Source of the DNA: Nitrospira sp.
GTDB lineage: Bacteria; Nitrospirota; Nitrospiria; Nitrospirales; Nitrospiraceae
Direction: 5' to 3'
Assembly: GCA_009594865.1 (NCBI GenBank)
Contig: VOPT01000047.1
Coordinates: forward strand, 1 to 39,971
DNA length: 39,971 bases
The notes beneath the pieces were generated by a model, which saw only the letters and a list, made by a program, of their open reading frames with translations, had not been told where the DNA came from and made no database searches. The position numbers and the translations under genes were made by a program. Of this stretch, positions 1-8,144 are shown piece by piece. Numbering within the stretch: the stretch's first letter is position 1; every line of letters begins with the position of its first letter.

Positions 1-717
1 CTGTACGACTCGCGCGCCATGCGGCAGTTTGTCGGGATTGATCTGGGCCGCGAACCGGTGCCTGATGAAACCACGATCTGCAAATTTCGGCATCTCTTGG
101 AGGCCCACCAGTTGGGCGAACAGCTCTTTGCGCGGATCGGGACCTATCTGGCTGCGCAGGGCTTGACGGTCAGCCGGGGCACCATCGTGGATGCCACCAT
201 CATCAGTGCCCCCAGTTCGACGAAGAATCGCACCAAGGAGCGGGATCCAGAGATGCATCAGACGAAGAAGGGGAACCAGTGGTACTTCGGCATGAAGGCC
301 CATATTGGCGTGGATAGCCGCACCAAGCTGATTCATTCGGTGGCGGCCACGGCGGCCAATGTGCATGACAGCCAGATGTTGCCGGATCTGTTGCACGGTC
401 AGGAGACGCGAGTCTGGGGCGATGCCGCCTACAGCGGACAACGCGATGTGATTCAGCAACACGCCCCCGAGGCCAAGAGCTTCATCCAGGCCAAAGCCCA
501 TCGCCACCGGCCCCTGAGCGAGACGGAGCGCGGCCGCAATCGCACCAAGTCGAAGGTCCGCGCGAAAGTCGAACATGTGTTCTTGGTGATCAAGCGGATC
601 TTTGAGTGGTCCAAGGTGCGGTACCGCGGGCTGGCGAAGAATACCAATTGGCTCTGGGGCACCTGCGGCTTGGCGAATTTGTATGTGGCGAGGCGGCGCC
701 TGTTGGCGGGGACATAG
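1..717 (+). CDS. IS5-family transposase, 5'-truncated by the window edge
   Basis: This is a DDE transposase that would cut and rejoin the ends of its own insertion sequence. The frame is open from base 1, so the true start lies outside the window; the first internal Met is at 19. Counting from that Met, the candidate catalytic residues are D58 (VDAT), D135 (GDAAY) and E185 (KVEHVF), followed by a basic C-terminal stretch typical of the IS5 group. No frameshift or internal stop is visible, so the C-terminal part is intact. The following 180 bases should contain the right inverted repeat, but without the left end I cannot define it. Family assignment is from motif recognition. Confidence 0.88.
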   Translation: MYDSRAMRQFVGIDLGREPVPDETTICKFRHLLEAHQLGEQLFARIGTYLAAQGLTVSRGTIVDATIISAPSSTKNRTKERDPEMHQTKKGNQWYFGMKAHIGVDSRTKLIHSVAATAANVHDSQMLPDLLHGQETRVWGDAAYSGQRDVIQQHAPEAKSFIQAKAHRHRPLSETERGRNRTKSKVRAKVEHVFLVIKRIFEWSKVRYRGLAKNTNWLWGTCGLANLYVARRRLLAGT

Positions 718-898
718 AACGCGCATGTCCGCCGGGGGGCAGTGGGCTGTCGGACGGTGGATGTATCCCGACGTAGACGCTCCCGGACCACCAGATGCCC
801 ACCAAATAGCCTGATAGCCTGCTGAACCATCCCAAGAATAAATTGCTCGGGGCAAACGTGAATTAATCAGACGTTCCTTAAAAAGAAGGCTTCGTCCC

Positions 899-1048
899 TC
901 ACGGCTCCGCCTCTTCGATCTCCTCGACCGATTCTTTGAGCGCCGCCACGAACGCCTCCGGTTGAGCCAGCGCCTGTTCGGTCAGTTGAAATTCCGACAC
1001 CAGCACCCCGTCTTTATCCACGACGATCAAGCGATAGCCCTGTTTCAC
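899..1048 (-). CDS. Small hypothetical protein, 49 aa
   Basis: A short minus-strand frame begins with GTG at 1048 and ends with TGA at 899-901. A strong ribosome binding site (GAAGGAG) lies five bases upstream of the GTG. The product is acidic and has a beta-strand-like start (QGYRLIVVDKDGVLVSEFQ) followed by a probable helix rich in Glu and Ala. No membrane segment or known motif is seen. It stands alone between the IS5 transposase and the Tim44-like gene. The ribosome binding site and clean codon use argue that it is real. Function unknown. Confidence 0.5.
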   Translation of the reverse strand: MKQGYRLIVVDKDGVLVSEFQLTEQALAQPEAFVAALKESVEEIEEAEP

Positions 1049-1300
1049 GACGACTCCTTCTTTCTACACGATCTTGGATGAGTGTCATGGTGACCGCATG
1101 GAAGCAATGCTGTCAGGCTTCTCTCCGGGAAGCAACCCGCTATGTAGGCGGCATAGCAGGCCGTCCTGCAAAAACGCCGCTGGTAGGCTTTTCCCGCATC
1201 ATGAGGGAGCGCCGGACGAATGTTAGGTTTTCGACTGGCATTGCTGGTAGGATGAGACACGGTTCAGACGGCTTTGAACGTCAAAAGAAAGGACTTCAAG

Positions 1301-2323
1301 TTGAATACAACGAAACTCATGGCCGCGTGTCTGGTGTTCGCTCTGGTCGGTGTGCCGACTCTGTCGTTCGCGAAGGCGCGCGGAGGAGGGGGAGGCTTCT
1401 CTAGCGGGTCGCGCGGCGGCAGTTCCTCGGGCAGCATGGGCAGTCGCGGATCGCGGACGTATCAAGACAACGGGGCCAAGCCGATTGAGCAATCGACGAC
1501 GGCCAGGCCTTCCGCCACCCCGCCGCCTTCGATGGCCGGCAATCCCTCGACGGCGTCCAGGCCCGCGCCCGCTGCGCAGCCCTCCTGGTTTCAACGCAAT
1601 CCGCTCCTGGCCGGCATCGCCGGAGGTCTTGCAGGAACCTGGTTGGGGCATATGATTTTTGGCGCAACGGACACGAGCGCGCGCACGACGGACGGGGCTG
1701 AAGGCGAACAGGCTGCCGGCGGCTCAGGCTCAAACGGCATGTTGCTGTTGCTGATGGTCATGGGCGGTGGGGCCCTGTGGTGGTACATGCGCTCACGGCG
1801 CATCCCGGCGCCGAATTTTTCCGGACTTTCTCGAACGAGTGCCGCGAGCGGCTCGCTGCTGGCCGAATCATCACGCGCAGGATTCGGGGCGGCGGTCGTT
1901 GAAGACGAAATCACCTCGACGGACAAGGCGGCGTTCCAACAGGCGCTGACCGACATTCAAGCTGCGTGGAGCCGCCAAGACCTGGCGGGTTTACGCCGCC
2001 TGGTGACGCCGGAGATGTTGGAGTATTTCAGCACCGGCCTGGCTGAACAGGCCAGCGAGGGGGTGGCCAATCGTGTGGACGATGTCGAGCTGGGCCGGGC
2101 GGAGGTGCTGGAGTCGTGGAGTGAGGGCGCGACGCAATATGCGACCGTGAACTTGAGTTGGACGGCCCGAGATTACACGGTCTCGCTCACGAAGCAACCG
2201 GGTGAGGCCGGGTATCTCGTCGAGGGCAACGACCAACAGCCGACCAAGACGACCGAGGTGTGGACGTTCATGCGGTTCGGAAACGGCTCGTGGCTGCTGT
2301 CCGCGATTCAGCAGCCTGCTTAA
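1301..2323 (+). CDS. Exported Tim44-like domain protein
   Basis: The frame opens with a TTG at 1274, but a ribosome binding site (AAAGGA, 1288-1293) sits seven bases before a second TTG at 1301, which I prefer; an ATG at 1319 is also possible. The N-terminus has a hydrophobic signal segment (MAACLVFALVGVPTLSFA). A low-complexity Gly/Ser/Arg stretch and a Pro/Ala/Thr linker follow, then two hydrophobic segments around a small loop (LLAGIAGGLAGTWLGHMIFG and MLLLLMVMGGGALWWYM). The C-terminal roughly 130 residues (from about TDKAAFQQALTDIQAAWS) have the pattern of the bacterial Tim44-like (NTF2-like) domain, including the VWTFMR near the end. In bacteria this family is membrane-anchored with unclear function. 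Downstream lies a palindromic repeat and a convergent gene. Confidence 0.75.
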   Translation: MNTTKLMAACLVFALVGVPTLSFAKARGGGGGFSSGSRGGSSSGSMGSRGSRTYQDNGAKPIEQSTTARPSATPPPSMAGNPSTASRPAPAAQPSWFQRNPLLAGIAGGLAGTWLGHMIFGATDTSARTTDGAEGEQAAGGSGSNGMLLLLMVMGGGALWWYMRSRRIPAPNFSGLSRTSAASGSLLAESSRAGFGAAVVEDEITSTDKAAFQQALTDIQAAWSRQDLAGLRRLVTPEMLEYFSTGLAEQASEGVANRVDDVELGRAEVLESWSEGATQYATVNLSWTARDYTVSLTKQPGEAGYLVEGNDQQPTKTTEVWTFMRFGNGSWLLSAIQQPA

Positions 2324-2324
2324 C

Positions 2325-2445
2325 GGGATGGTGAAAAAGTCCGCCAGCGTTGTTCTCGCGTCGCTCCGAAGCTCAACGTACCGCAAGGGTACGTTGAGCT
2401 CCCTCGCTTGCTGCGGCCGCGCTGGACGGGCTTTTTGACCATCCC
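2325..2445. repeat. Palindromic intergenic repeat with central hairpin
   Basis: The outer arms GGGATGGTGAAAAAGTCCG (from 2325) and its near reverse complement (ending 2445) enclose a perfect 13-bp inner stem (2370-2382 with 2388-2400) around a five-base loop. The element lies between the end of the Tim44-like gene and a convergent hypothetical gene, where it could also act as a two-way transcription barrier. A diverged relative is seen at 8000-8126. I associate such repeats with Nitrospira genomes; that is recollection, not a search. Confidence 0.75.
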
Positions 2446-2468
2446 ATGGTCCGTCTGGAGCTCCTGGA

Positions 2469-2780
2469 TTATCGCGGGGGTGAGGTCGGCCGATCTGGAG
2501 TCGGCGGACTGAGTTCGATCGGCAGAAAGGTCTGCGCCTGGGAGATGGCCTCCATCACTGCCTGCCGCTCGCGATCCGTCTCCTGTGTCGGCGGGAGGCT
2601 ATGCGCGAACGCTTCCGCCACATCCACCAGGTTCTGCAATGCCGCTTCGATGCCAGGCGAGGCCTGGGTGGGCGTGGCGGCGGTCATTCGCGCCAAGGCC
2701 CGCTTTCTTCTCGGCCCGACATAGATCTGCGGGGCCACGGGATTGTCTTTTTCTAACTCCGGTCGTCTCAAGGTCGACAT
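2469..2780 (-). CDS. Hypothetical protein, 103 aa
   Basis: The minus-strand frame starts with ATG at 2780 behind a good ribosome binding site (TTGGAGG, five bases upstream). The N-terminal part is basic (VGPRRKRALARM). The middle is a probable amphipathic helix (IEAALQNLVDVAEAFAHSL) and the C-terminus is rich in Pro. No signal peptide, membrane segment or enzyme motif is present. It is convergent with the Tim44-like gene and divergent from moaC, with which it shares an upstream region of about 220 bases. A plus-strand frame over the same bases lacks a ribosome binding site, so I take this strand as coding. Function unknown. Confidence 0.6.
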   Translation of the reverse strand: MSTLRRPELEKDNPVAPQIYVGPRRKRALARMTAATPTQASPGIEAALQNLVDVAEAFAHSLPPTQETDRERQAVMEAISQAQTFLPIELSPPTPDRPTSPPR

Positions 2781-2932
2781 GGGTCCTCCAACAGCCTCAG
2801 CTACCTTCTCAGGTGAGGGACCACTCTACTCGATTGTCGGCGGCATTTGCACGGCATCTGATTGGCGCCGGCCGTGTGGATTGAACGGTGCGATTCGGTT
2901 GTCCGGGCTGATGGTGGATCGCTGACCGTGGC

Positions 2933-2962
2933 TTGACTCCCATTTTCCCCGGCTCCTATAAT
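2933..2962 (+). promoter_or_regulatory. Sigma-70-type promoter of the moa genes
   Basis: TTGACT (2933-2938) and a perfect TATAAT (2957-2962) are separated by 18 bases. Transcription would begin near 2969, giving a leader of about 36 bases before the moaC ATG at 3005. The leader is too short for a molybdenum-cofactor riboswitch. Confidence 0.7.
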
Positions 2963-3004
2963 TCGGCGGTTTTGATGCGACAACCAGCTGATTTGGCATA
3001 GAGA

Positions 3005-3508
3005 ATGGCCGAGTTTACGCATTTCAACGAATCGGGGCGGGCGCGGATGGTCGATGTCGGGGCGAAGGCCTCGACTGAGCGGCTCGCCACCGCGCAGGCC
3101 ATCGTCTTCCTTCAACCGGAAACCCTCGAAAAAATTCAACAAGGTAAGATCGCCAAGGGCGATGTGTTGTCTGTCGCCCAAGTGGCAGGCGTCATGGGGG
3201 CGAAGAAGACCCCGGATCTGATTCCCATGTGCCATCCCATTTTGCTGACGAGCGTCGATATTTCGTTCCAGGAAATCAATCGGCCGGACCGTGAGGGACG
3301 GTGCTCGATTGTGATCAGTGCGACGGCCAAGACGACGGGACCGACCGGCGTTGAAATGGAAGCGATGACGGCCGCCTCGGTGGCCGCATTGACGATTTAC
3401 GATATGTGCAAGGCGGTAGACCGAGGCATGAGTTTCGGCGACATCTGTCTGTTGACGAAGTCGGGCGGCAAATCCGGTACCTATCAACGTCCGCTTCCTG
3501 TCTCATGA
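3005..3508 (+). CDS. moaC: Cyclic pyranopterin monophosphate synthase MoaC
   Basis: MoaC acts with MoaA in the first step of molybdenum cofactor synthesis, turning the MoaA product into cyclic pyranopterin monophosphate in the cytoplasm. The 167-aa product has the family's usual length. Visible conserved stretches are the N-terminal FTHFNESGRARMVDVG, the KKTPDLIPMCHP active-site segment near residues 67-77, the TGVEMEAMTAASVAALTIYDMCKA helix region and the C-terminal GGKSG near residue 156. It is the first gene of moaC-moaD-moaE-moaA, right behind a strong promoter. The ribosome binding site is weak (AGAG just before the ATG), but the N-terminus matches the family. Confidence 0.96.
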   Translation: MAEFTHFNESGRARMVDVGAKASTERLATAQAIVFLQPETLEKIQQGKIAKGDVLSVAQVAGVMGAKKTPDLIPMCHPILLTSVDISFQEINRPDREGRCSIVISATAKTTGPTGVEMEAMTAASVAALTIYDMCKAVDRGMSFGDICLLTKSGGKSGTYQRPLPVS

Positions 3509-3541
3509 TTGACCCGTGGGCTGGGGCAGATGGAGCGTGAG

Positions 3542-3799
3542 ATGGTAACGGTTCGACTCTTCGGCATGACAAAAATGTTGGCGGGGAACCAGGGCACCCT
3601 GTCCCTGGCGCTGCATGACGGCAAGCGGGTGAAGGACTTGGTCGCTGTGATCGATGCGGCCTACCCGAAGATCGGTGAATTGCTGCAGAAGAAAAAAGTA
3701 CTCGTGTCGGTCAATCAGGATATCGCGCATGAGGATCTGGAAGTGCACGACGGCGACGAAATTGCTTTGCTGCCGCCGTTTGCCGGTGGAAATCAATAG
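3542..3799 (+). CDS. moaD: Molybdopterin synthase small subunit MoaD, with a GGNQ tail
   Basis: MoaD carries the sulfur as a C-terminal thiocarboxylate and gives it to cyclic pyranopterin monophosphate within molybdopterin synthase. The 85-aa product has the ubiquitin-like beta-grasp pattern (VTVRLFGMTKMLAG at the start, DGDEIALLPPFAGG at the end). The ATG at 3542 has GGAG six bases upstream; an ATG at 3530 and a TTG at 3509 are less likely. The oddity is the end: family members normally stop right after Gly-Gly, but here Asn and Gln follow before the stop. Either a protease trims the tail or this MoaD works differently. It lies nine bases before moaE. Confidence 0.88.
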   Translation: MVTVRLFGMTKMLAGNQGTLSLALHDGKRVKDLVAVIDAAYPKIGELLQKKKVLVSVNQDIAHEDLEVHDGDEIALLPPFAGGNQ

Positions 3800-3808
3800 G
3801 AGCGACCG

Positions 3809-4282
3809 ATGAGTCTTGAACAGGTCACGAAAGCCGACCAGCCCGTTACCGGCGACGAGGCGATGCTGGTTCGGGTGCAGCGGGAGGATTTCTCGATTGA
3901 CGAAGAGCTCCGTCGTGTGCGCGCGCGTTCCAAACGCATCGGCGGCATTGCGATTTTTCTGGGGACGGCCCGGGACCGTTCGAAGGGCAAGGATGTCGAC
4001 GGCATTACCTTCGAGCATTACGAGGGCATGGCGCAGAAGAAGCTGCGGGAAATCCGCGAGCGCGCGCTGAAAGATTTCGGCGTGATCGAATTGTTGATCC
4101 TGCACCGGTACGGCGAGATCGCGATCGGCGACAATATTGTGTTGATCATCGCCGGTGCCGAACATCGCGCCGAAGCCTTTCAGGCCTGTAAGTGGGCCAT
4201 TGATGAATTGAAGCAAATTACGCCGATTTGGAAACTCGAGCACACGACCGAGGGAGAAGTGTGGGTCGAGGAGCATCCGTAG
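3809..4282 (+). CDS. moaE: Molybdopterin synthase large subunit MoaE
   Basis: MoaE is the catalytic subunit of molybdopterin synthase. It binds cyclic pyranopterin monophosphate and takes sulfur from the MoaD thiocarboxylate. The 157-aa product has the family signature near its C-terminus: AGAEHRAEAFQACKWAIDEL followed by the PIWKLE segment, whose Lys lies in the active site in characterised homologues, and a final GEVWVEEHP. The N-terminal 30 residues before FSIDEELRRVR are longer than in typical MoaE. A ribosome binding site (AGGAG) overlaps the moaD stop region. Translation is probably coupled to moaD. Confidence 0.95.
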   Translation: MSLEQVTKADQPVTGDEAMLVRVQREDFSIDEELRRVRARSKRIGGIAIFLGTARDRSKGKDVDGITFEHYEGMAQKKLREIRERALKDFGVIELLILHRYGEIAIGDNIVLIIAGAEHRAEAFQACKWAIDELKQITPIWKLEHTTEGEVWVEEHP

Positions 4283-4330
4283 CCCGACCGGGCATGTCGT
4301 GAGAGGAGAGGCCCGCGCCTTCGTGTCTCG

Positions 4331-5395
4331 ATGGATCAGCGCACGCTCGATACACCAGTCCCGACCATCTACGACCGCCTGGGGCGGCCGCTTCGAAGTC
4401 TGCGGCTCTCGGTGACCGACCGCTGTAATCTTCGGTGCAAATACTGCATGCCCGAGGATGATTATGCCTGGTTGCCCCGCGATACCATTCTGACCTTCGA
4501 GGAAATGGCGGAGCTCACCGCCGTCTTTACCGAGCTGGGAGTCGACAAGGTTCGCCTGACGGGTGGGGAGCCGCTGTTGCGTCGGGACTTACCGCGATTT
4601 GTCAGGCAGCTCTCGGAAAATCGCCGGATTACCGAGATTGCCCTCACCAGCAACGGCGTGCTCATGGCCGATCAGGCCGCCGATCTCTCGTTCGCCGGAC
4701 TGAATCGCGTGACCATCAGTCTCGATACCCTCCGTGCGGACCGGTTCCGTACGCTGACCAAACGGGATCTCCATCACCAGGTGTTCGATGGCATCAAGGC
4801 TGTCGTGCATGCCGGGTTTCCCTCGTTGAAGTTCGACACGGTCATCATTAAGGGCTACAACGACGATGAACTCATCGACCTCATCGAATATGGCAAAACG
4901 GTCGGTGGTGAGGTGCGGTTCATCGAATATATGGATGTCGGCGGCGCCACGGATTGGTCCATGAAGCAAGTGTTGTCGCGGGCGGAGATGCTCGACCTGA
5001 TCGGCCGCCACTACGGCGACGTCAAGCCGGTCATCGAGAACAGCGTCGCGCCGGCGGAGCGGTTTGTGCTCCCGGACGGCACCACCTTCGGCATCATTCC
5101 CTCAACGACCACGCCCTTTTGCCGTTCCTGCGATCGCAGCCGGTTGACGGCCGACGGGATGTGGTATCTCTGCCTCTATGCGAAAGACGGGTTGGATCTC
5201 CGTGCGCCGCTCCGGCAAGGCCGCACCCGCGACGAATTGAAAGCATTGATCCTCGCCGCCTGGGAAGGACGGGCCGATCGTGGCGCTGAAGAGCGCAAGG
5301 CGTTGGAAGTGCTCGGGTTACGTGAACAACGCCTCATCGAGATCAATCGACTCCGTGAAGATCCCCACCTGGAAATGCACGCGCGGGGGGGATGA
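4331..5395 (+). CDS. moaA: GTP 3',8-cyclase MoaA (radical SAM)
   Basis: MoaA cyclises GTP in the first committed step of molybdenum cofactor synthesis, using S-adenosylmethionine and two [4Fe-4S] clusters. The N-terminal cluster motif C32-x3-C36-x2-C39 (CNLRCKYC) is present, followed by the GGEPLLR motif. The C-terminal cluster Cys are C264, C267 and C281 (FCRSC...WYLC), with the family spacing. The protein ends in Gly-Gly, as functional MoaA proteins do, since the tail reaches into the active site. Length (354 aa) is slightly above the usual 330. It closes the moaC-D-E-A set, about 50 bases after moaE. Confidence 0.97.
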   Translation: MDQRTLDTPVPTIYDRLGRPLRSLRLSVTDRCNLRCKYCMPEDDYAWLPRDTILTFEEMAELTAVFTELGVDKVRLTGGEPLLRRDLPRFVRQLSENRRITEIALTSNGVLMADQAADLSFAGLNRVTISLDTLRADRFRTLTKRDLHHQVFDGIKAVVHAGFPSLKFDTVIIKGYNDDELIDLIEYGKTVGGEVRFIEYMDVGGATDWSMKQVLSRAEMLDLIGRHYGDVKPVIENSVAPAERFVLPDGTTFGIIPSTTTPFCRSCDRSRLTADGMWYLCLYAKDGLDLRAPLRQGRTRDELKALILAAWEGRADRGAEERKALEVLGLREQRLIEINRLREDPHLEMHARGG

Positions 5396-5455
5396 CCGCC
5401 GGTGTGTGCTGCTCCCGCTGCCGGATCGGCCGATGTACCTCTCCTGGAGCAGTCA

Positions 5456-6163
5456 ATGTTTGATCCTCATACCCTGACCATCTTGAGTCTTGGCTTCGTG
5501 CTAGGGCTTCGTCATGCTCTGGATGCGGATCACCTTGCCGCCCTGTCCACTGTGCTGGCTGAACGGCCCACCATTCAGGCGTCCACCTCGATCGGGTTTT
5601 TCTGGGGTCTTGGCCACACGCTGATGCTGCTGTGCGTCGGGACTCTCCTGCTGGCCTTGAACCTGACGATTCCTGAATCCATGGCGAATCTGTTCGAGTT
5701 TGCCGTCGGGGGGATGCTGGTGGCGCTGGGCCTTTCGCTGGCCCGACGGATCTATCGTGAGCAGTGGCATCTCCACGCGCATGAGCATGATGGACGGCCG
5801 CACGTGCATTTGCATAGCCACCATCTGCAGGCGGATCACACGCATGGGCACTGGTATCGGGGATCGCTGCGGCCGTTGCTGATCGGGATGGCACATGGGT
5901 TGGCCGGATCGGCGGCGTTGATGTTGGTGGTGCTCTCGACAGTGACCGGCATCGCGCAGGGCATCGGCTATATCGTCGTGTTCGGGATCGGATCCATCCT
6001 CGGCATGGTGGGAGTCGGGGCGGTGCTCAGTCTGCCAGTGGTGTATTCCGTCACCGTCGGCCCTCGAGCCTATCGGCTGGTGCAGGGACTGGCCTGTGTC
6101 GCCAGCCTCGGCTTGGGTGTGTTGATGATGGTGCGAATCGGGCTCGGTGGTGGCTGGTCCTAG
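5456..6163 (+). CDS. Nickel/cobalt transporter-like (HoxN/UreH family) membrane protein
   Basis: A 235-aa membrane protein with about six hydrophobic segments. Near the N-terminus it has the metal-binding signature H-x4-D-H (H20, D25, H26 in RHALDADHL) of the NiCoT and UreH-type families. A second family-like stretch, GMAHGLAGSAAL, follows a cytoplasmic or periplasmic loop very rich in His (WHLHAHEHDG, HVHLHSHHLQ), which should bind divalent metal. I start it at the ATG 5456, six bases after TGGAG; a GTG at 5402 would extend it without a ribosome binding site. It follows moaA by 60 bases and may be cotranscribed. Whether it imports or exports Ni, Co or another ion cannot be told from sequence. 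Confidence 0.8.
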   Translation: MFDPHTLTILSLGFVLGLRHALDADHLAALSTVLAERPTIQASTSIGFFWGLGHTLMLLCVGTLLLALNLTIPESMANLFEFAVGGMLVALGLSLARRIYREQWHLHAHEHDGRPHVHLHSHHLQADHTHGHWYRGSLRPLLIGMAHGLAGSAALMLVVLSTVTGIAQGIGYIVVFGIGSILGMVGVGAVLSLPVVYSVTVGPRAYRLVQGLACVASLGLGVLMMVRIGLGGGWS

Positions 6164-6365
6164 TCCCCGGGTTCGTGAACAGTCCCGCCGCCTCCCGCAG
6201 GCATGTCTCTTCTCTCATGACGAGCTGTGGTAGCGGACTGAGCCCGTGCAAATCTGTGTGCGCCTTTTGGAGAGGTGTGTTATTCTGCCGCCCAGTGCGG
6301 AGCACCCGTCCACCATATCGTGAGGGAATGCCGATCCGCCGGGGCAGGTCCGGAAAGCCACGGCC

Positions 6366-7154
6366 ATGAAGGTGCGTGTGTTGGGTTGCCACGGATCTGG
6401 GCAGCTCGTGTCCGGCGACAATGGTCCCATTCAGTGCGGGACCTGCGGCTTTCTGGTCAACGAGCACTTGCTGGTGGATGCCGGAACGGTCGGATCCAGG
6501 CTGTACCTGGACGAGCAACGACGGATCCGGGTGGTGCTGCTGACGCACACGCATTTTGATCATATTCGTGAGCTGCCGACCTTGGCGGATAACCTGGTCG
6601 GCGAGATTGATGAGCCGGTCGTCATCGCGGCGATACCCGAAGTCTTGGACGGGTTGCGCAGACATATTTTTAATGGCACGGTCTACCCGGATTTTTTCCG
6701 GTTGCCCGATCCAGCCAGGCCCCTATTCGTGTCCCGCGAACTGTTTTCCGGACAGGAGACACTGCTGTGCGGATTGGGGGTGACGCCGATTCCGGTGAAC
6801 CATGTGGTGCCGACAGTGGGCTTTCTCCTCCGTGAGGCGTCCCGGACAGTGCTGTTTAGCGGCGACACCTATCAGACGGAAGCACTCTGGCAGGCGGCCG
6901 GAGAGGTGGACGGGTTGCAGGCTGCCTTTATTGAAAGTTCGTTTCCCGACGAGATGGCCGAATTGGCGCGAGTGGCGAAACACCTCACGCCGGCATTGTT
7001 GGCCCACGAGTTCGCCAAAATCGCGAGACCGGACTTGCCCGTGTATGCGTACCATTTGAAACCGCGGTTTCGAGAGCAGATCCGGCAGGAGCTGGGACGA
7101 CTCGGCATTCGTCATTTGACCGCGCTTGAAGAGGGCCAAACCCTTGTACTATAG
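6366..7154 (+). CDS. Metallo-beta-lactamase-fold hydrolase, class II cyclic-nucleotide phosphodiesterase-like
   Basis: The 262-aa product has the metallo-beta-lactamase di-metal motif T-H61-T-H63-F-D65-H66. Further metal ligands are expected at NHVVPTVGF and FSGDT, and FIESSFPDE also fits. The early GCHGSG and the C-terminal GIRHL segments and overall plan resemble class II 3',5'-cyclic-nucleotide phosphodiesterases (yeast PDE1, Vibrio CpdP), which cleave cAMP or cGMP. RNase Z-like or other hydrolase roles remain possible. No signal peptide, so cytoplasmic. It lies 10 bases before accD, suggesting cotranscription. The roughly 200-base upstream region shows no clear promoter. Confidence 0.7.
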   Translation: MKVRVLGCHGSGQLVSGDNGPIQCGTCGFLVNEHLLVDAGTVGSRLYLDEQRRIRVVLLTHTHFDHIRELPTLADNLVGEIDEPVVIAAIPEVLDGLRRHIFNGTVYPDFFRLPDPARPLFVSRELFSGQETLLCGLGVTPIPVNHVVPTVGFLLREASRTVLFSGDTYQTEALWQAAGEVDGLQAAFIESSFPDEMAELARVAKHLTPALLAHEFAKIARPDLPVYAYHLKPRFREQIRQELGRLGIRHLTALEEGQTLVL

Positions 7155-7164
7155 GTGAGCACAG

Positions 7165-8001
7165 ATGGCTTGGTTTAAAAAAGGAAAAACCGAGGAAGCG
7201 GAGCCTCCCAAACGCTCGAAAACAGCGGAGGGGATGTGGCTGAAGTGTAATCATTGCCGGGAGATCGTCTACCGCAAGGAAGTGGACCGCAACAACAAGG
7301 TCTGCCCGAAGTGCGACTATCACTTTCCTATCTCGGTCATTGAACGCATCAATCTTTTGGTCGATCTCGGCACCTTCAAAGAATGGGACCCCGAGCTCGA
7401 GCCGCAGGACCCGCTGCAGTTTCAGGATACCCGCACCTATAAAGACCGGATCAAGGCGCAGCAGGAAAAGACGGGCCGAAAGGATGCCATGGTCATCGGC
7501 CAGGGCGTCATCAATGGGCGAAAAATCGCGCTGTGTGTGTTCGATTTCGGATTTATGGGCGGCAGCATGGGCTCCGTGGTGGGGGAAAAGATCTGTCGCG
7601 CGGTGGATCGTGCCCTGGACTTGCGCATACCCTTGATCCTCGTCACCGCCTCCGGCGGCGCCCGCATGCAGGAGGGGATCCTGTCGCTGATGCAAATGGC
7701 GAAAACGTCGGCGGCGGTCGCGAAATTGGGCGAAGCCAAACTGCCTTTCATCTCGATCCTGGCGGATCCGACGTTCGGCGGCGTGACGGCCAGTATCGCC
7801 ATGCTCGGCGACGTGATTATTGCCGAGCCGAAGGCGCTGATTGGGTTTGCGGGCCCCCGTGTCATTGAGCAGACGATTAAACAACAATTACCCGATCAGT
7901 TTCAGCGAGCGGAGTTTTTGCTCGATCATGGCATGATCGACATGATTGTCGAGCGAAAGCAGTTGAAAGAGGCCGTCAGCACATTGGTCGGTCATTTTTA
8001 G
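7165..8001 (+). CDS. accD: Acetyl-CoA carboxylase carboxyltransferase subunit beta
   Basis: AccD forms, with AccA, the carboxyltransferase that moves the carboxyl group from biotin-BCCP to acetyl-CoA, making malonyl-CoA for fatty-acid synthesis. The N-terminal zinc ribbon is complete (C28, C31, C47, C50). The crotonase-fold core shows the expected [21 protein letters not shown] and PTFGGVTAS segments and the [11 protein letters not shown] stretch. Length (278 aa) is normal. Its ATG follows the stop of the phosphodiesterase-like gene by 10 bases, with a weak GTGAG site. The next gene, folC, is a common neighbour of accD in bacteria, here separated by a palindromic repeat. Confidence 0.97.
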   Translation: MAWFKKGKTEEAEPPKRSKTAEGMWLKCNHCREIVYRKEVDRNNKVCPKCDYHFPISVIERINLLVDLGTFKEWDPELEPQDPLQFQDTRTYKDRIKAQQEKTGRKDAMVIGQGVINGRKIALCVFDFGFMGGSMGSVVGEKICRAVDRALDLRIPLILVTASGGARMQEGILSLMQMAKTSAAVAKLGEAKLPFISILADPTFGGVTASIAMLGDVIIAEPKALIGFAGPRVIEQTIKQQLPDQFQRAEFLLDHGMIDMIVERKQLKEAVSTLVGHF

Positions 8002-8126
8002 CAGGATGCGGAAACATTCTGCCGTTGACGTGCGTATGGTGCGCGGCGGCTCGATGTGCCAATTCTGTACGCCGTGCCTCCCTGCTGGCCGCGGTCTTGC
8101 CGGACGATCTGTAGGCGCATCCTGCT
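8000..8126. repeat. Palindromic intergenic repeat, diverged relative of 2325-2445
   Basis: A perfect 11-bp terminal inverted repeat (AGCAGGATGCG at 8000-8010 and CGCATCCTGCT at 8116-8126) bounds 127 bases that fill the gap between accD and folC. The right part (CTCCCTGCTGGCCGCGG then CTTGCCGGACG) lines up with the right part of the 2325 element (CTCCCTCGCTTGCTGCGG then CGCTGGACGGG). The two therefore look like members of one family. The central hairpin is decayed here. The first base overlaps the accD stop codon. Confidence 0.65.
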
Positions 8127-8144
8127 GGAAGCCTCGATGTCAAC

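Noticed and set aside
2446..2724. Plus-strand frame over the 103-aa minus-strand gene
   Set aside because: No ribosome binding site, Arg/Ser/Gly-rich shadow composition; the opposite strand has a good site.
2801..3487. 228-codon minus-strand frame over moaC
   Set aside because: moaC on the plus strand is certain; the antisense product is a shadow.
3509..3541. Upstream TTG start for moaD
   Set aside because: It adds residues outside the beta-grasp fold and has no ribosome binding site; ATG 3542 fits better.
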